Shown here: one piece after another, positions 12,033-23,979 of the stretch
Numbering within the stretch: position 1 is the first letter of the stretch
Layout of the letters: each line of letters starts with the position of its first letter
Assembly: GCA_963995505.1 (NCBI GenBank)
Contig: OZ023198.1
Coordinates: forward strand, 9,911,141-9,975,140
Reading direction: 5' to 3'
Length of the DNA stretch: 64,000 nt
From: Hypericum androsaemum
Lineage: Eukaryota > Streptophyta > Magnoliopsida > Malpighiales > Hypericaceae
Made by a program: the position numbers and the translations under genes
Notes under the pieces: model-generated
The model's input: the letters and a program-made list of their open reading frames with translations, nothing else
Told to the model about the DNA's origin: nothing
The model's database searches: none

Positions 12033-12233
12033 GAGTAACTTACTCTCGGGATCTCCGTGTATGGTAAAATTTATGGTTGAATTCCCTATTTTGGTAAAAA
12101 AAAAATTGTTTTCCTTATTATACTCTCGATTACTCTCAAATCCCTCGTGAAAAAAATGTTCGCAGAATTATTATATTCTCGGGGACCTAATTGTTGATTT
12201 TACCATACACGAATAACCGATAATAATTTACCC
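12033..12233. mobile_element. Small inverted-repeat (MITE-like) element upstream of RSH1
   Basis: About 37 bp at the left end and right end are inverted repeats at roughly 75% identity. The best-conserved core is GTGTATGGTAAAAT at 12057-12070, with its complement ATTTTACCATACAC at 12197-12210. The interior is AT-rich and non-coding. No clear target duplication is visible. It ends about 105 bp before the RSH1 start codon, so it lies in that gene's core promoter or 5' UTR. Confidence 0.6.
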
Positions 12234-12337
12234 AAAAAACAATCCAAAACCATTAACCACCACCCCCAACGATTGAAATACTATTCCCCCAACGAAAAAG
12301 AACCATCCACAACGAACTCCTTCCTTTAGCTTAGTCC

Positions 12338-15300
12338 ATGTCATCATCTTCATCCACATGCCAAACCGCCACTATGTTCTCCTCCCTCTCCTTCTTCCAA
12401 ACGCACCGTTTCTTCCTCCTCCCGCTGCGCTCCACCCCCGCCGCCCCTACCAAATTCCCAAACTGCCCCTACACCTTCCGCTGCGTGCTCTCCCCGAGGT
12501 CCGCTGTCTCCCCCTCCTACCTCTCCTCCGTTCTCACCTCCGCCAACCTCATCGCGGCTGCGGCCGCCGCCGGATCTAGCTCCGTCCACGGCGCTGTCTC
12601 GTCTACCATCACTCAGGTCGCCGTCACCGCCGTCGCCATCGCCTCCGGTGCCTGCCTCTCCACGAAGGTGGATTTCCTCTGGCCTAAGGCGGAAGAGCAG
12701 CCAGGTGACGTAGTGATGGAGATAAAGAATGATATTATATTTATTCATTATTTGGATTATTATTAGGAATTCGATCTCTAGTATGATTCTACGTAGAAAT
12801 TTCTTTTTAGATTTTTATAAGTAGGAGCTTTTCTATTGTTTTAGGACTTAAATTTTGATAAATAAATAAACTAGACGGATCGAGACTATGGTTTGTTTCC
12901 GGTATTTTGGGAAATCAACGGATTCATATTTGCCTATGCACGTGCTCCCTGCATCACGTGGCTTCTCTGTTGCGTGCTTTGAGAGTGATTTATGACGTCA
13001 TAAATGGCTCATTTGTTTATTTGGCAGGTTCGTTGGTCTTGGAGGGGGTCGATGTGACGGGGTGTCCTGTTTTCGCGGAGGCAGAGGTTTTTTAGGATCT
13101 TCTAGTTTGGTTGATGGCGGTTAATTTTGATTTGATTTAATTCTTTCTTTGCCGCTTCTCACTAAAATGCACTTTTATCTGCGAAGGCAGGTGCAGAAGG
13201 CTATCGCTTTTGCTAAGAAGGCGCACCACGGGCAGGTCCGCAAGACGGGGGAGCCTTACTTGACGCACTGCATCCACACCGGAAGAATCTTGGCGAAGCT
13301 CGTTCCGGCGAGTGGCCGACGGGTACGTTTCAAGAGAATGATAGAGCTGTTATTGTACCTTCTTGGTAGTGCCTGTACTGGCGATGGAGCAGTTTCTGGA
13401 TTTGCATGACTCTTATTTGTCGAACTTGTTCTTTTCGTCTATTGTTATAGGACCACGCACTCTATATTTTGTGAATTAGCAAAAGATTCATATCTGTAAC
13501 ATTACTACTCCATCTCTTGCTGAGGTTGTTTTTTTTTCTGGTGTAGGCAATTGATACTGTTGTTGCTGGGATTCTCCATGACATATTGGATGATACATGT
13601 ATGGGTGTACGTGCTATAGAAGAAGAATTTGGCGATGATGTAGCAAAGTTAGTTGCCGGAGTGTCCAGGTTAAGTTTCATTAATCAGGTACCACATTTAG
13701 ATTAATTTGTTGCACAAATCGAGTCAGACCTTCTTACCCTTATCTGTCTTGAAGATATTAAGGAAAAAACTGCAATTGTTTAGCATCCTCACTCTGGTCT
13801 CCAGATACTGAAATCGAAGAAATCATAACTTAATGAAGCAATAACCACCTTACAACTGAACTTTGTTTTTCACCCCACTTTAAAGGTCTAAAGCATTCAA
13901 AGCCTGCAGAAATCAGGAGAGGCATATGCTTCCGTGGAGTGCGTGATCTTGATATTTTGCTGTTCTTGAATTCCAGTTTCTTGACTGGTTTCTTATGTTA
14001 CAGCTGCTGAGGAGAAACCGCAGGATAAATGTAGACCGGAATTCCCTTGGTCAAGACGAGGTATTTCTAGATTCTGCAGCTTTGTCTTTTATCAACTACA
14101 TTTCATCCTGGAAAATTGTAATAGAAGATCCTCTTGTCAAACATTGTGTACCTCTAGTTTTATATCGTAAAGTTAATTGTCTGTTTAATATTGTTTCATT
14201 TCGAACAGGGACCTGTTGTTATACTTTCTGTGCTAAATGTATCCCTTCATGGCTTGCTGCCCATCTGAATTTTCTTTCGCAATAGATTTTGGCTGCATGA
14301 CTCATTTAGCAACAACAAAAAAAAGAAAAGAAAAAAGATGCTGGCTGGTCTTATTGTAATATGACTTTAGTTGATTTACTTTTTGGAATATGACTGGTCT
14401 TATTGTATCTCTGCGTGAACGCCTGGTCATTTACTCACAAGATATTTAGATATGATCAAGATATCATGCAACCACAAGGTTGTCCTGCAAGCTAAGCGTA
14501 CTTGCATCTGTTAACAAATATTTACAGCACTTGACTAACTTCCACTTCTATGATTATTCTTTAAGGCGAATAATTTAAGAGTTATGCTGTTGGGCATGGT
14601 TGACGACCCAAGGGTGGTGCTGATCAAGCTTGCTGATCGTCTTCACAATATGAGGACCATGTAAGGACTTTTGATCAAATTCATTCAAGTTCATATTCTC
14701 GTCAAATATGATTTTTGTCTTTATCTCCATACCTCATCGAGTTTTGGAAGGAGCTTCTGCATTTAGTTTGACCAGTATCATTTATCTGAGTCTTTCTCCT
14801 TATGAGAGTGATTGAGTTTCTCTTCTCAACAATTCTACATGGTTCTGTCTGGTTCCTTCGTGAAATTTTCAGAATTCATTGTATCGACATTTATTGTTGA
14901 CAAGTAAATTGAAAGAGGATTTCAAGCTTCAAATACTAACTTGCTAATGGTCCTGAAGTTGCTTGCCGTGTTAATTTTAAGATATTTTTGTTTCTTAGTA
15001 AGAGATAGTTACAGATCACCACAATTGTTCTTTGTAGTTATGCTCTTTCAGCAGAGAAAGCTCAAGCTGTGGCACAGGAGACATTGCTCATCTGGTGCTC
15101 ACTTGCTTCAAGATTGGGTCTGTGGGCTTTGAAAGCCGAGCTGGAAGATTTGTGTTTTGCAGTTCTTCAGGTAATTTAATATTTTTTACATATTGCACCT
15201 GATGGCTTCTATTTGTCAGAGGTTAGAGGGAAGATCTTAAAAACATATTAAATGGCATGGTTGGAGAAGTTGAATGAATTGGTTTGTAAAGATTGTGGAA

Positions 15301-18300
15301 AAGAAGCTGAGGGCTTGTTTCATGTGCTATGGTGCTTACTGTGTATTTATCACTTTGTGAGAGGATGTGCATCTCTTGTGTCAGTCTTTGTTTCTTCCAG
15401 GGTCATTTAAATGCCAGACGAATTTTGTTCTCTAATGACATGGGACAAGACTGGTTTCAATGTTTTGATCTAACTTTCCCACGAATTTATATGATTTATT
15501 TTTGAACGTTGTTATCTTGATATACGAAATGCAGCCTGAGCTGTTTGCGAACATGCGCTCTGACCTTGCTTCCATGTGGAGTTCTGGAAACAAGGCTGGT
15601 TATCCTAGAAGAGCATTCTCAAAAGCATACTCCTTACCGTCGGATGAGTGCATGCCTGCTAGTAAACAAGGCAGATCCCTGGGAGTCCAGGAAGGTTTCC
15701 TCACAATGAAGGTAGAGTACCAATCCAATCTAAAAAAAAAGTGAATAAGAATGGTAAATTCTCTCTTCAATGGAAGAAATGGTAGCACCTTTTTTCCTGC
15801 ATTCTCCAAGTACCATTGCTGGTGATCGCAAAGATGTTTTTTTTCTAACTTAGTATAGCATACTTATATTTATAGCTTTGATGGAGTTTTCTCTAGTAAG
15901 GATGAAGTTTTATCTGGTGTTCTATCTTTCGGTGCATGCCCTTGCCCCCGTTGAGCAAAAGAGACATGGTATAATTTTCAGGATTGTGAAATTGGCACCT
16001 TGTTGTATTAGTCAAGTAGAGTACAATTCCCAAAATGATTGATATTTAGGGTAGATGAATAAATCAGGTATCTTTGTACCGAAGAAACTTTGGCATGTAT
16101 ATGCGTCAGCATACCAAACAGTTGGTACATGGTTACATCCTGTACAAGGTTTACCGAATAACTAAAGTAGATAAGATTTATGCATATGTGTGCTACAGTT
16201 TAGTCTAGTTACTGACCCTTCACCTAAAATTCGGATTTTTCTTGTCAAGGAGGTGGGGATTTTGTGGCTGAGCAAAGCCAGAGGGTGATAAAGGATTTCC
16301 TTTTCCTTTTAAATCTCAACTGTTTCTTTTAACATTTTGGCTGTGTAGTAGGTGTAGCTGCTTTTGTTGCAATAGCACACTATACTCATTGTATAAAATT
16401 GAGAGTAGGGGCAAGAGGTTTGATTGTGTTTTGGATGGCCTACTTCTCTGTTTTTTTTTTCATTGAGATAATTCTTTGATGCAGGATCTTCTGGACGCCG
16501 TAGTTCCGTTTGATATCATGCTAGATCGAAAAAAACGAACTGAGTTTCTTAGTAGGATGAGCAAAACATGGGAAATCCAGAAAACACCAAAAGTAGTTCA
16601 GGATGCTGGAGTTGCCTTAGCATCTCTTGCTCTTTGTGAGGAAGCGCTTCAGAGGGAGTTACTTATATCAACTTCGTACGTCATTCGACCAACTTTGGTT
16701 CCTTTTATCTGTAGTGCAGAAGATATCATGCAGTCTATCCTTTTGTTTTACATCCCATTTCATTCTTGTTGGGCTAAGTGTTCTTTGAGTAATCTTGGTC
16801 TCTATCCCTGTTGCAGCTATATTCCTGGTATGGAAGTCACATTATCAAGCCGGCTGAAAAGCTTATACAGTATTTACTCCAAGGTAAAATTTGGGTTTGG
16901 ATAGGAATACTGCTACTATAAGTTGTCCCTTTCACCTCGTGTCCTTTTGTATAACTACTGGCTCATTTTTCTAGAATTTGCAAGGTAATAGTTGCTGCAG
17001 ATGCACTTATGGAATTTTATCTTCAGTGCATTTTCTCATGTCAGAGAGGATGCCCTGAGTGGGAATGTTCTGGCTCACATGTATTATGTTACTCTGGGCT
17101 CTGAAAATTCGGTCTGTCCACTTATTATAATGTTATCATACCCCCTTCGAAGTGACAAAGAAAAAGGTTGATCCAACAAAACAATCAACTGTTCGGAATC
17201 GTAGAGTACTACATATGTTAAGTTATGTTTTCGGGAACTTCGCATTTGTGGATCTGAATTTAATAGTTTGGCTATTCTTCTCTTTGCTCATTCTAGTTAA
17301 CGTTTCTTCTCTGAATTGCTGAAGAGCGCGGTCCTTTCCTACGCTCAATTTTTTAACTTTCCTCTAGTTTTTTCTTAAATAACTTTGTTACAGTTAGACA
17401 TATAGATTAAACCTAAGTATCATATGTTGTCAAGTCGGGCTGTGGCATCATAAATATCTTTGTTTTTTCGAAAAAGAATTTAGAGCTCAGATTTAGAGAA
17501 GAATTTCTTTCTTTATGACTTTTAATTTCCATATAGATGAAACGAAAAGATGTTGGCATTGATGAAGTGTATGATGCCCGCGCATTGAGGGTAGTTGTTG
17601 GAGATAAGAACGGCACCCTACATGGACCTGCTGTTCAGTGTTGCTACAATCTTCTTCACATCTTGCACAGGTATATCATTCTCAACTCTCCTCGTGTAGG
17701 AGATGCATTAAGCTGGATTACTCCTGATACTCTATGATTATTTGTGTTCTACAACCACTGTACGATGATTTGAGAATAGAGTAAACTATGTCTCTATATA
17801 CGTATCTGTTATCTTGATTTGTTGTGATCACACTTCTTTTGTATCCTTTTTGTGCAGGCTTTGGACGCCTATCGATGGCGAGTTTGATGACTACATTGTT
17901 AACCCAAAGCCTAGTGGCTACCAGGTAAAATTTTCATCAAGTCCTTGCAAACGTGTGATTGTTCTTGACTAACTTATAGTATTGTTCTAGACAGGCCTTG
18001 TGGTTTTTAGTTTCTTTAGCATAGATTTGTTTTGATAAGATTTTCGCATGGATTATTGACGTACTGTTATGCCCATGGCATGCCTGTTCTTTTGAACTTG
18101 TTACTTGTATCCTGGGTATGAGACTTAGAGAAGTTGACAGATAACTGCGTTATTAGATTCCTCTTCGTTCATGCGTCCGGTACAGTTTTGTGTTTATAAC
18201 TCTGACATGATGTTTATCGATAAAAAAAAGCTCAGGTCTGATGAGTATAAAGAACAGTAATAAGATCTGATACTTCTGTTTGATTTTGATTGCAGTCACT

Positions 18301-20226
18301 GCACACTGCTGTACGAGGCCCTGATAGTGCACCGTTGGAGGTTCAGATTAGAACGCAGGTACATCGTTAATTTTTTTCTTTTAAGTTTTCAGAAACAACT
18401 ATTATGATCATGGGTATTTGGAAACTGTAATGTTTGCTTTCAGAAAATGCACGAGTATGCGGAACATGGGCTTGCTGCTCACTGGCTCTACAAAGAAAGT
18501 GGGAACAAGTTGACACCGGACAGTTCTACAAATGAACACGAGAATGAATCGTCTTCCTATCTTTCCAGAGGAATTGATGGTATTAACACTGTAGAAGAGA
18601 ATCTGTCACTGAAGTATCCGTCTCTCAAGGTCGGACACCCAGTCCTTAGGGTAGAAGGAAGTAACTTACTTGCTGCTGTCATAATCAGGTAAAATGAATG
18701 ATTTTTCCCAGTCAAACACATATCCCTGTTATTCTCGAATTTTGACTATTTTCTGGGTGAAAGTTGTTTTCCAGAGTAAACAATGATGGAAGAGAATTGC
18801 TCGTCGCCGTTAGCTTTGGCCAGGCAGCCTCCGAAGCTGTAGCTGATAGAAGGTCTTCTTCTAAAGTGGAGCGATGGGAAGCTTATGCAAGATTGTTTAA
18901 AAAGGTAAAGATTTTCATGCACATTTGTTTGACGAGGTTCTAAAGTACTTTCAGATGGCAAGGTTGACAACAAGCATATTGATAATTTCTTGCACCATAT
19001 TGCAAGAGCTCAATATTGGTTTGTCACCCTGTCTGCCAACTGTGACTTTTCAGGTGTCAGATGAATGGTGGTGTGAACCAGGACATGGCGATTGGTGTAC
19101 CAACCTTGAAAAGTATACACTTTGCCGAGATGGTATGTACCACAAGGTAAGTCAAAATGCACCCATGACATGATTTGTAAAATTGATTTTGTTGTGGTGT
19201 TTGAGTTAGAAGAAGGTTATACTAAAATATCATTAATTGTAAGCAACATATTCGAGGGCTTTGTGCTGACTGAGAAGATCTGTCTTGCCTTTACCTTTCG
19301 GCTGCTCTTCTTTGATGATAGTGGTGTGCAATCTCTGGTACCAGTAACAAAAACGAATTGGAAAATGTGCAGCAGTTAAAGTCCTTTTCAACCATGTTCT
19401 TGGCTTTGCTTTCCGTAGCTTATGGACTTGGTTGATCTTAAATGATTGTGCATCGATGCTCTCTCACTCTTCTTGAAGTTGGTACGTTGATGCTCGAATA
19501 TGCTAAATCATGTGTGAGCTGTGTGTTGGAATAAGAGGGTAATGCTAATGCTCTGGCATGCTAAATCATGTAGTGAGTGATTTATGTTGGAATTTGTATA
19601 TAACGAGCTAACCAGCGCAACACATCGTCTTGCAGGAAGACCAATTTGAGCGCTTGTTGCCGACCTTCATCCAGGTCATTGACCTAACAGAGCAGGAAGA
19701 ATTGGAATATTGGGATGTCGTCTCAGCTGTTTTCGAGGGCAAGTCGGTCGATTCAGTTGCTATCAGACCTACCCTAGTGTCTCTTCCATTGACGTCCATG
19801 GAAGCTGGTATAAATAACAAGGTGTGTTCGCATACTTCTTGTGCTAATACATTTGTCGTCATAATATTTCTCGTATGCTTAGTTTTCAACACGGCATATC
19901 CAGAATAATCAATCCCCCAATATTTTGCGTAGGTTCGCCTGTTGAGAACTATGCTTCAGTGGGAAGAACAAATACGCTACGAAGCGAATTTCGGAGAGGC
20001 AGCGGCTCGAAAAAGGTCCCGTTCTAGAACTGATACCGTCGTGCTCGGGGAAGTGGTCATTGTGTGTTGGCCTCTCGGTGAAATCATGAGGCTGAGAAGT
20101 GGTAGCACTGCTGCAGATGCTGCTAGAAGAATGGGACTTGAAGGAAAGATGGTTTTAGTAAACAATCAGTTGGTATTCCCGGGCACGGAGCTCAAGGATG
20201 GCGATGTAGTCGAGTTCAGGGGGTAA
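12338..20226 (+). CDS. RSH1: Chloroplast RelA/SpoT homologue RSH1 (18 exons, 876 aa)
   Basis: Exons 12338-12704, 13028-13086, 13191-13322, 13547-13687, 14004-14060, 14566-14660, 15038-15170, 15535-15711, 16485-16675, 16817-16883, 17537-17670, 17858-17924, 18296-18358, 18444-18688, 18775-18904, 19054-19146, 19636-19821 and 19933-20226; phases all close. The Ser/Ala-rich, acid-poor N-terminus looks like a plastid transit peptide. The HD hydrolase domain keeps HHGQ (154-157), HD (197-198, in ILHDILDD) and Asp276 ([10 protein letters not shown]). The synthetase-like domain (about 455-580) has YQSLHT and [14 protein letters not shown], but where the family has Gly in GRPKHIYSI it has Ser462 ([10 protein letters not shown]). 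That substitution is known in plant RSH1, which is considered mainly a (p)ppGpp hydrolase. A TGS domain fills about 815-876. The length matches the family (about 880). Confidence 0.96.
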
Positions 20227-20800
20227 GCTGTGTAGATATAGCAAATCGAAGACGGAAGTAGCATAAACTCTGTGATCACAATTTAGTGTCATTGTTAGAG
20301 GCCTAACGTGTAGTAGACAGATCTATACTGAAACAATTATGGTTCTGACGATAAGACAAACAATTATAGTTCCCAAATGCAGTTGATGTATATATATAAT
20401 TTGCTTTCTCATATTGTAAATATTTGGCGCCGCAAAAAAAGAAGAAGTGAATTTGGCAGGTTGAATGCTGCTTATGAAATGGCTACTTCCTGACTAATTG
20501 TAACGTTCTGTTCTTTTTCTTTTTCAAGAATATTTTTAACATTAATCATTTTTAATAGTTTGAATTCAAAATATATTGATTAAACTAGAATAATATTTTA
20601 TTTGTTGATTAAGTGTTTGTTGTTGTTACTTTCGGTTTTTTGAAAGGTAAATTTTTAACCAATGACAATGTCAGGGCTTGAATCGTGGATCTCTTTTAAA
20701 TACACAATTACTTGTATCGTTATGCTACACGCCCTTTGACCTTTCGGCTCTTTCTTGGGACCAGATTTGGTCTTAGAATGTGCCATTCAAGGCGGTCCTG
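20227..20800. other. RSH1 3' UTR and intergenic DNA
   Basis: The first ~200 bp probably form the RSH1 3' UTR. The remainder is AT-rich, with nothing recognised. Confidence 0.5.
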
Positions 20801-20803
20801 GAT

Positions 20804-20925
20804 GACAGATCATTGGATATACACGGGGTAGACTATTGAATATACACGGGGCATATCATTAGATATACACGAACAGACCATTGGATTTACACGGGACAGA
20901 CCATTGGATATATAGAGGGCGAACC
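20804..20925. repeat. 23-bp tandem repeat, about 5 copies
   Basis: The unit, approximately ACCATTGGATATACACGGG plus four bases, repeats about five times with a few substitutions per copy. It lies in intergenic DNA between RSH1 and the U2 gene. Confidence 0.85.
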
Positions 20926-21434
20926 ATTTTATCCGACCCCTTTTATCCTGGAACGGTTCCCATGAAATCATTTTATCATAACTAATTAGATCAATCATCA
21001 TAATTGGGCAAACTATTTTATCATCCAGGATGGTCCTGACTAGTTTTACACGTCTATGACCAAATCTAATCCCTCTTTCTTGTGATAATAGAACAAACTC
21101 CTTTTGAACTATTTGTTTGTGCGACATCGTTCGAATTTTCTCATTTATTCAAGAAAAGAAAATCGGTTGCTTTAATACACCGTAGTTTGATTTATCTGCA
21201 CACTAATACCTTGTAACTAGAGATTTATCGTTGTTAACAGTAGCTGACATCTTGACTCCGACCAAATTTGTAGGACAAAAGAAATACCAAAAGTCTCTTT
21301 TAAAATAAAAATTCTAAAATAAAAAATAATGAGAAGAACACATTAGGTGTGTTCCATACACTATCACAAAATACGGTACCGAGGTTGTCTTATGCGTATA
21401 TATACATTTGTGTGGAATCACTTTGATTACACCA

Positions 21435-21445
21435 ATCCCACATCG
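21435..21445 (+). promoter_or_regulatory. Upstream sequence element (USE) of the U2 snRNA gene
   Basis: ATCCCACATCG is an exact match to the plant snRNA USE consensus RTCCCACATCG. It lies 67-77 bp before the predicted transcript start, the classical position for plant U-snRNA genes. Confidence 0.93.
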
Positions 21446-21477
21446 GTTACGGTTCGCAGAGAGCTGGAAATGGAACG

Positions 21478-21487
21478 AGATAAAAGG
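21478..21487 (+). promoter_or_regulatory. TATA-like element of the U2 gene
   Basis: AGATAAAAGG lies about 25-34 bp before the predicted start at 21512. It is a weak TATA match. The spacing to the USE (about four helical turns) is that of pol II-type plant snRNA genes; pol III-type U6 genes have about one turn less. Confidence 0.65.
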
Positions 21488-21511
21488 AAGCCCACGTTAT
21501 CATCACGAGTC

Positions 21512-21706
21512 ATACCTTTCTCGGCCTTTTGGCTAAGATCAAGTGTAGTATCTGTTCTTATCAGTTTAATATCTGATATGTGGGCCATCGGCCCACTCGA
21601 TATTAAATTACTTTTTTAAAGGGGAGGGCCACCACAGTAGCTTGCTGCTGGGCCTCTCGAGTGTCGCCCGTGCGTTGCACTACAGCACGGGCTGGCGCAC
21701 CCTCCA
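21512..21706 (+). ncRNA. U2: U2 spliceosomal snRNA
   Basis: The segment begins ATACCTTTCTCGGCCTTTTG and contains the branch-site recognition GTAGTA (21545-21550) within the invariant GTGTAGTATCTGTTC. Next come stem IIa/IIb sequences (TCAGTTTAATATCTGATA, then GTGGGCC/GGCCCAC), an Sm-like pyrimidine tract near 21608-21618, and the terminal stem GCCCGTGC/GCACGGGC. The length of about 195 nt equals plant U2. The RNA pairs with intron branch sites in the spliceosome. The Sm region (ATTACTTTTTTAAA) deviates from the usual A-U(4-6)-G core. The 3' end is estimated from typical length. USE, TATA-like element and 3' box are all present, so the locus may be active, though snRNA families include variant copies. 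Confidence 0.93.
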
Positions 21707-21711
21707 ATCTT

Positions 21712-21718
21712 AGTTAAA
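21712..21718 (+). terminator. Plant snRNA 3' box
   Basis: AGTTAAA matches AGTNNAA, the core of the plant pol II snRNA 3'-end signal CA(N3-10)AGTNNAA. A CA dinucleotide occurs just upstream at 21705-21706. Confidence 0.7.
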
Positions 21719-21719
21719 A

Positions 21720-22270
21720 ATATTTTTACAATTTATCAATATTTGTTTTAATACCGATTGGGGGGGGACGACAAAGTAATAAATTGGTTACCAAGTTCAA
21801 AATACTTGTTAGGGAAATTTTGTTATCTTTTAAAAAATTTATACAAAATTTTTTAATTTCAATAGACCGTATACTAATTAGTTAAAATAAAAAATTAATA
21901 AATTGGTTGGCAGAAATGGGCGCGGATCATGCCAGCCGCTACCTTAGACTACTCACAGTAGTCGTTCAACCGAGCGATCGGGTGAATATTTTAATATTTA
22001 AAAAAAAAAAAAACGAATTAAAAGCCAATCCCGCTCGGCCGAGCAGATTGGAGGCCCTTTTTTTTTCTTTTCAATAATCTAACTATCTAGTTATTTCCAC
22101 TTGGTATAATATTATTCGTAAAAATAGATTTATTCGGATAAGATTTGTGTAGTTATAAAAATTGAAGTTATCTTTAACAAAATTAAATTTTTTTTAATAT
22201 CTATAAAAAATAGAGCCCAATATTGACATATTTTGATCCACAATTTGTATTCCAATTTTTGACATAACTA
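21720..22270. other. Intergenic DNA, nothing recognised
   Basis: AT-rich with short homopolymers. No gene or terminal repeats seen. Confidence 0.5.
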
Positions 22271-22276
22271 AATCGT

Positions 22277-22768
22277 TCGAATATTAATTTCAAACATATT
22301 TTTGACATTCTTATACTTCGAATTTGGAGAAGTCATAAACTAAAAAGTTGTAGATATATGTCCCACCTTCACAAAGCAACTTGAATCAACTCAATTGGAC
22401 TACGGAATAAAAAGTTGTGCCTCCCAAATCGAAACTCGTACTCGTAACTCGCTCGACTATTGACTTCAAATATATTTTTGACATTCTTATACTTCAAATT
22501 TGGAGAAGTCATAAACTAAAAAGTTGTAGATATATATCCCACCTTCACAAAGCAATTTGAATCAACTCAATTGAGCTCCGGAATAAGAAGTTGTGGCTCC
22601 CAAATCGAAACTCGTACTCGTAACTCGCTCGACTATTGACTTCAAATATATTTTTGACGTTCTTATACTTCGAATTTGGATAAGTCATGAACTAAAAAGT
22701 TATAGATATATGTCCCACCTTCATAAAGCAACTTGAATCAACTCAATTGAGCTCCAGAATAAAAAGTT
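22277..22768. repeat. 176-bp tandem repeat, about 2.8 copies
   Basis: A unit containing TTTTTGACATTCTTATACTT, GAGAAGTCATAAACTAAAAA and GTCCCACCTTCACAAAGCAA recurs at exactly 176-bp intervals (for example the G of TTTTTGAC at 22304, 22480 and 22656). Copies are roughly 95% alike. The unit length is in the nucleosome/satellite monomer range, but only three copies are present here. Confidence 0.9.
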
Positions 22769-22769
22769 G

Positions 22770-23550
22770 TGGCAAAAGTTTAAAAATGATAAATAATTAT
22801 GTAATTTGAAATTCCTGTATTTGTAATATGAAAATTTCATATTCGTAATTTATCATTTGTAGCTTAAATTATTTTTATCTAATTTAGTATTCCAATTTTT
22901 GATTTTGTAATTTTATGACTTAATCACAATATTTAATCGTGTTATTGAAAATATAATTATTTTCGTAATATATAATTTTAATCTAAACAAATCAGAGTAG
23001 ATAATATGTGGATGAGAGAGAAATTAATAATTTATTCTGTGAATTGGGTTGTTGATGTGGGTAGAAAATATGTAAGTGGATTAGATTGGGTAGGAATTGG
23101 GTATGGAAGAGAGAGAAATTAATAATTTATTCCGTGACCTGGATTGGATGAGTTGCTGATGTGGGTAGTCTTAGAGGGGCCTGAATCTACATGAACCCTA
23201 TTAAGTAGTGCGTTTCAACCGTTTAATTATTTGGATATAACCATGTCAAATTCAATTCTTTTTGATAAAAATTATCTAATGTTTCTGCTCATTCGTAATT
23301 TTATTTTCAGAATGATTTTATGTTCTAATTAAGGTCATCAAAACTGAGCTTTATGATTATTTAGTAACAATGTAACATCAAACATGTGATGATCTAATTA
23401 ATAGTTGTCGGACGACGTATTTGAAATTCAGCCATTTACCGCCATATAATTGTTAGGACGACACATCATCATAATTGACATATATGTGATTTTTTCTCAA
23501 GCACATAAAAAATATCTTCTATTTACAGATCTAATTAACCAAATACTTAT
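22770..23550. other. Intergenic DNA, nothing recognised
   Basis: AT-rich. One ~30-bp sentence (GAGAGAGAAATTAATAATTT) occurs twice near 23011 and 23108, a small direct duplication about 97 bp apart. The right end may overlap the PP4R2 3' UTR. Confidence 0.5.
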
Positions 23551-23979
23551 AGCAATGTCCTTTTTCTCTCATCTCCAATTTGTTATATGCATCTGTATCT
23601 ACTATCTATCTGCCATACCTAATGCGCGGGGCAATTTAGTAAAATACACCGAAGCCATAAAATTGAAGGCCAATTCTCTAGCGACGAAACCAGGCAGAAG
23701 CAATATCAAAGAATCATTCCCACGAAGAAACCATTGCAACCAGACATAAAGCAACACAATCCTTTCATTCCATTTTAAGTTACTCACATTCCACGAAGAA
23801 GAATGTGTCGGAATTCATCGACAGCGTGTGAGCCTGCAGACTATATAGTAGGAGAGGAAAACTATTCCCGAATGGATGCAGCATTCAGGCGCGCACTCAT
23901 TTACTTGAGCAAGGAGCCAACATGCGTGCTGACGAGCTCGGAAGAAGCCGCTGTATCAACCAATTGGACCAGACTTGTC

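Noticed and set aside
12350..12748. 132-codon minus-strand ORF opposite RSH1 exon 1
   Set aside because: Shadow of the GC-rich transit-peptide exon; it is Gly/Asp-rich nonsense and continues into intron sequence.
20810..21127. 105-codon minus-strand ORF beside the U2 gene
   Set aside because: Half of it is the translation of the 23-bp tandem repeat; no homology recognised.
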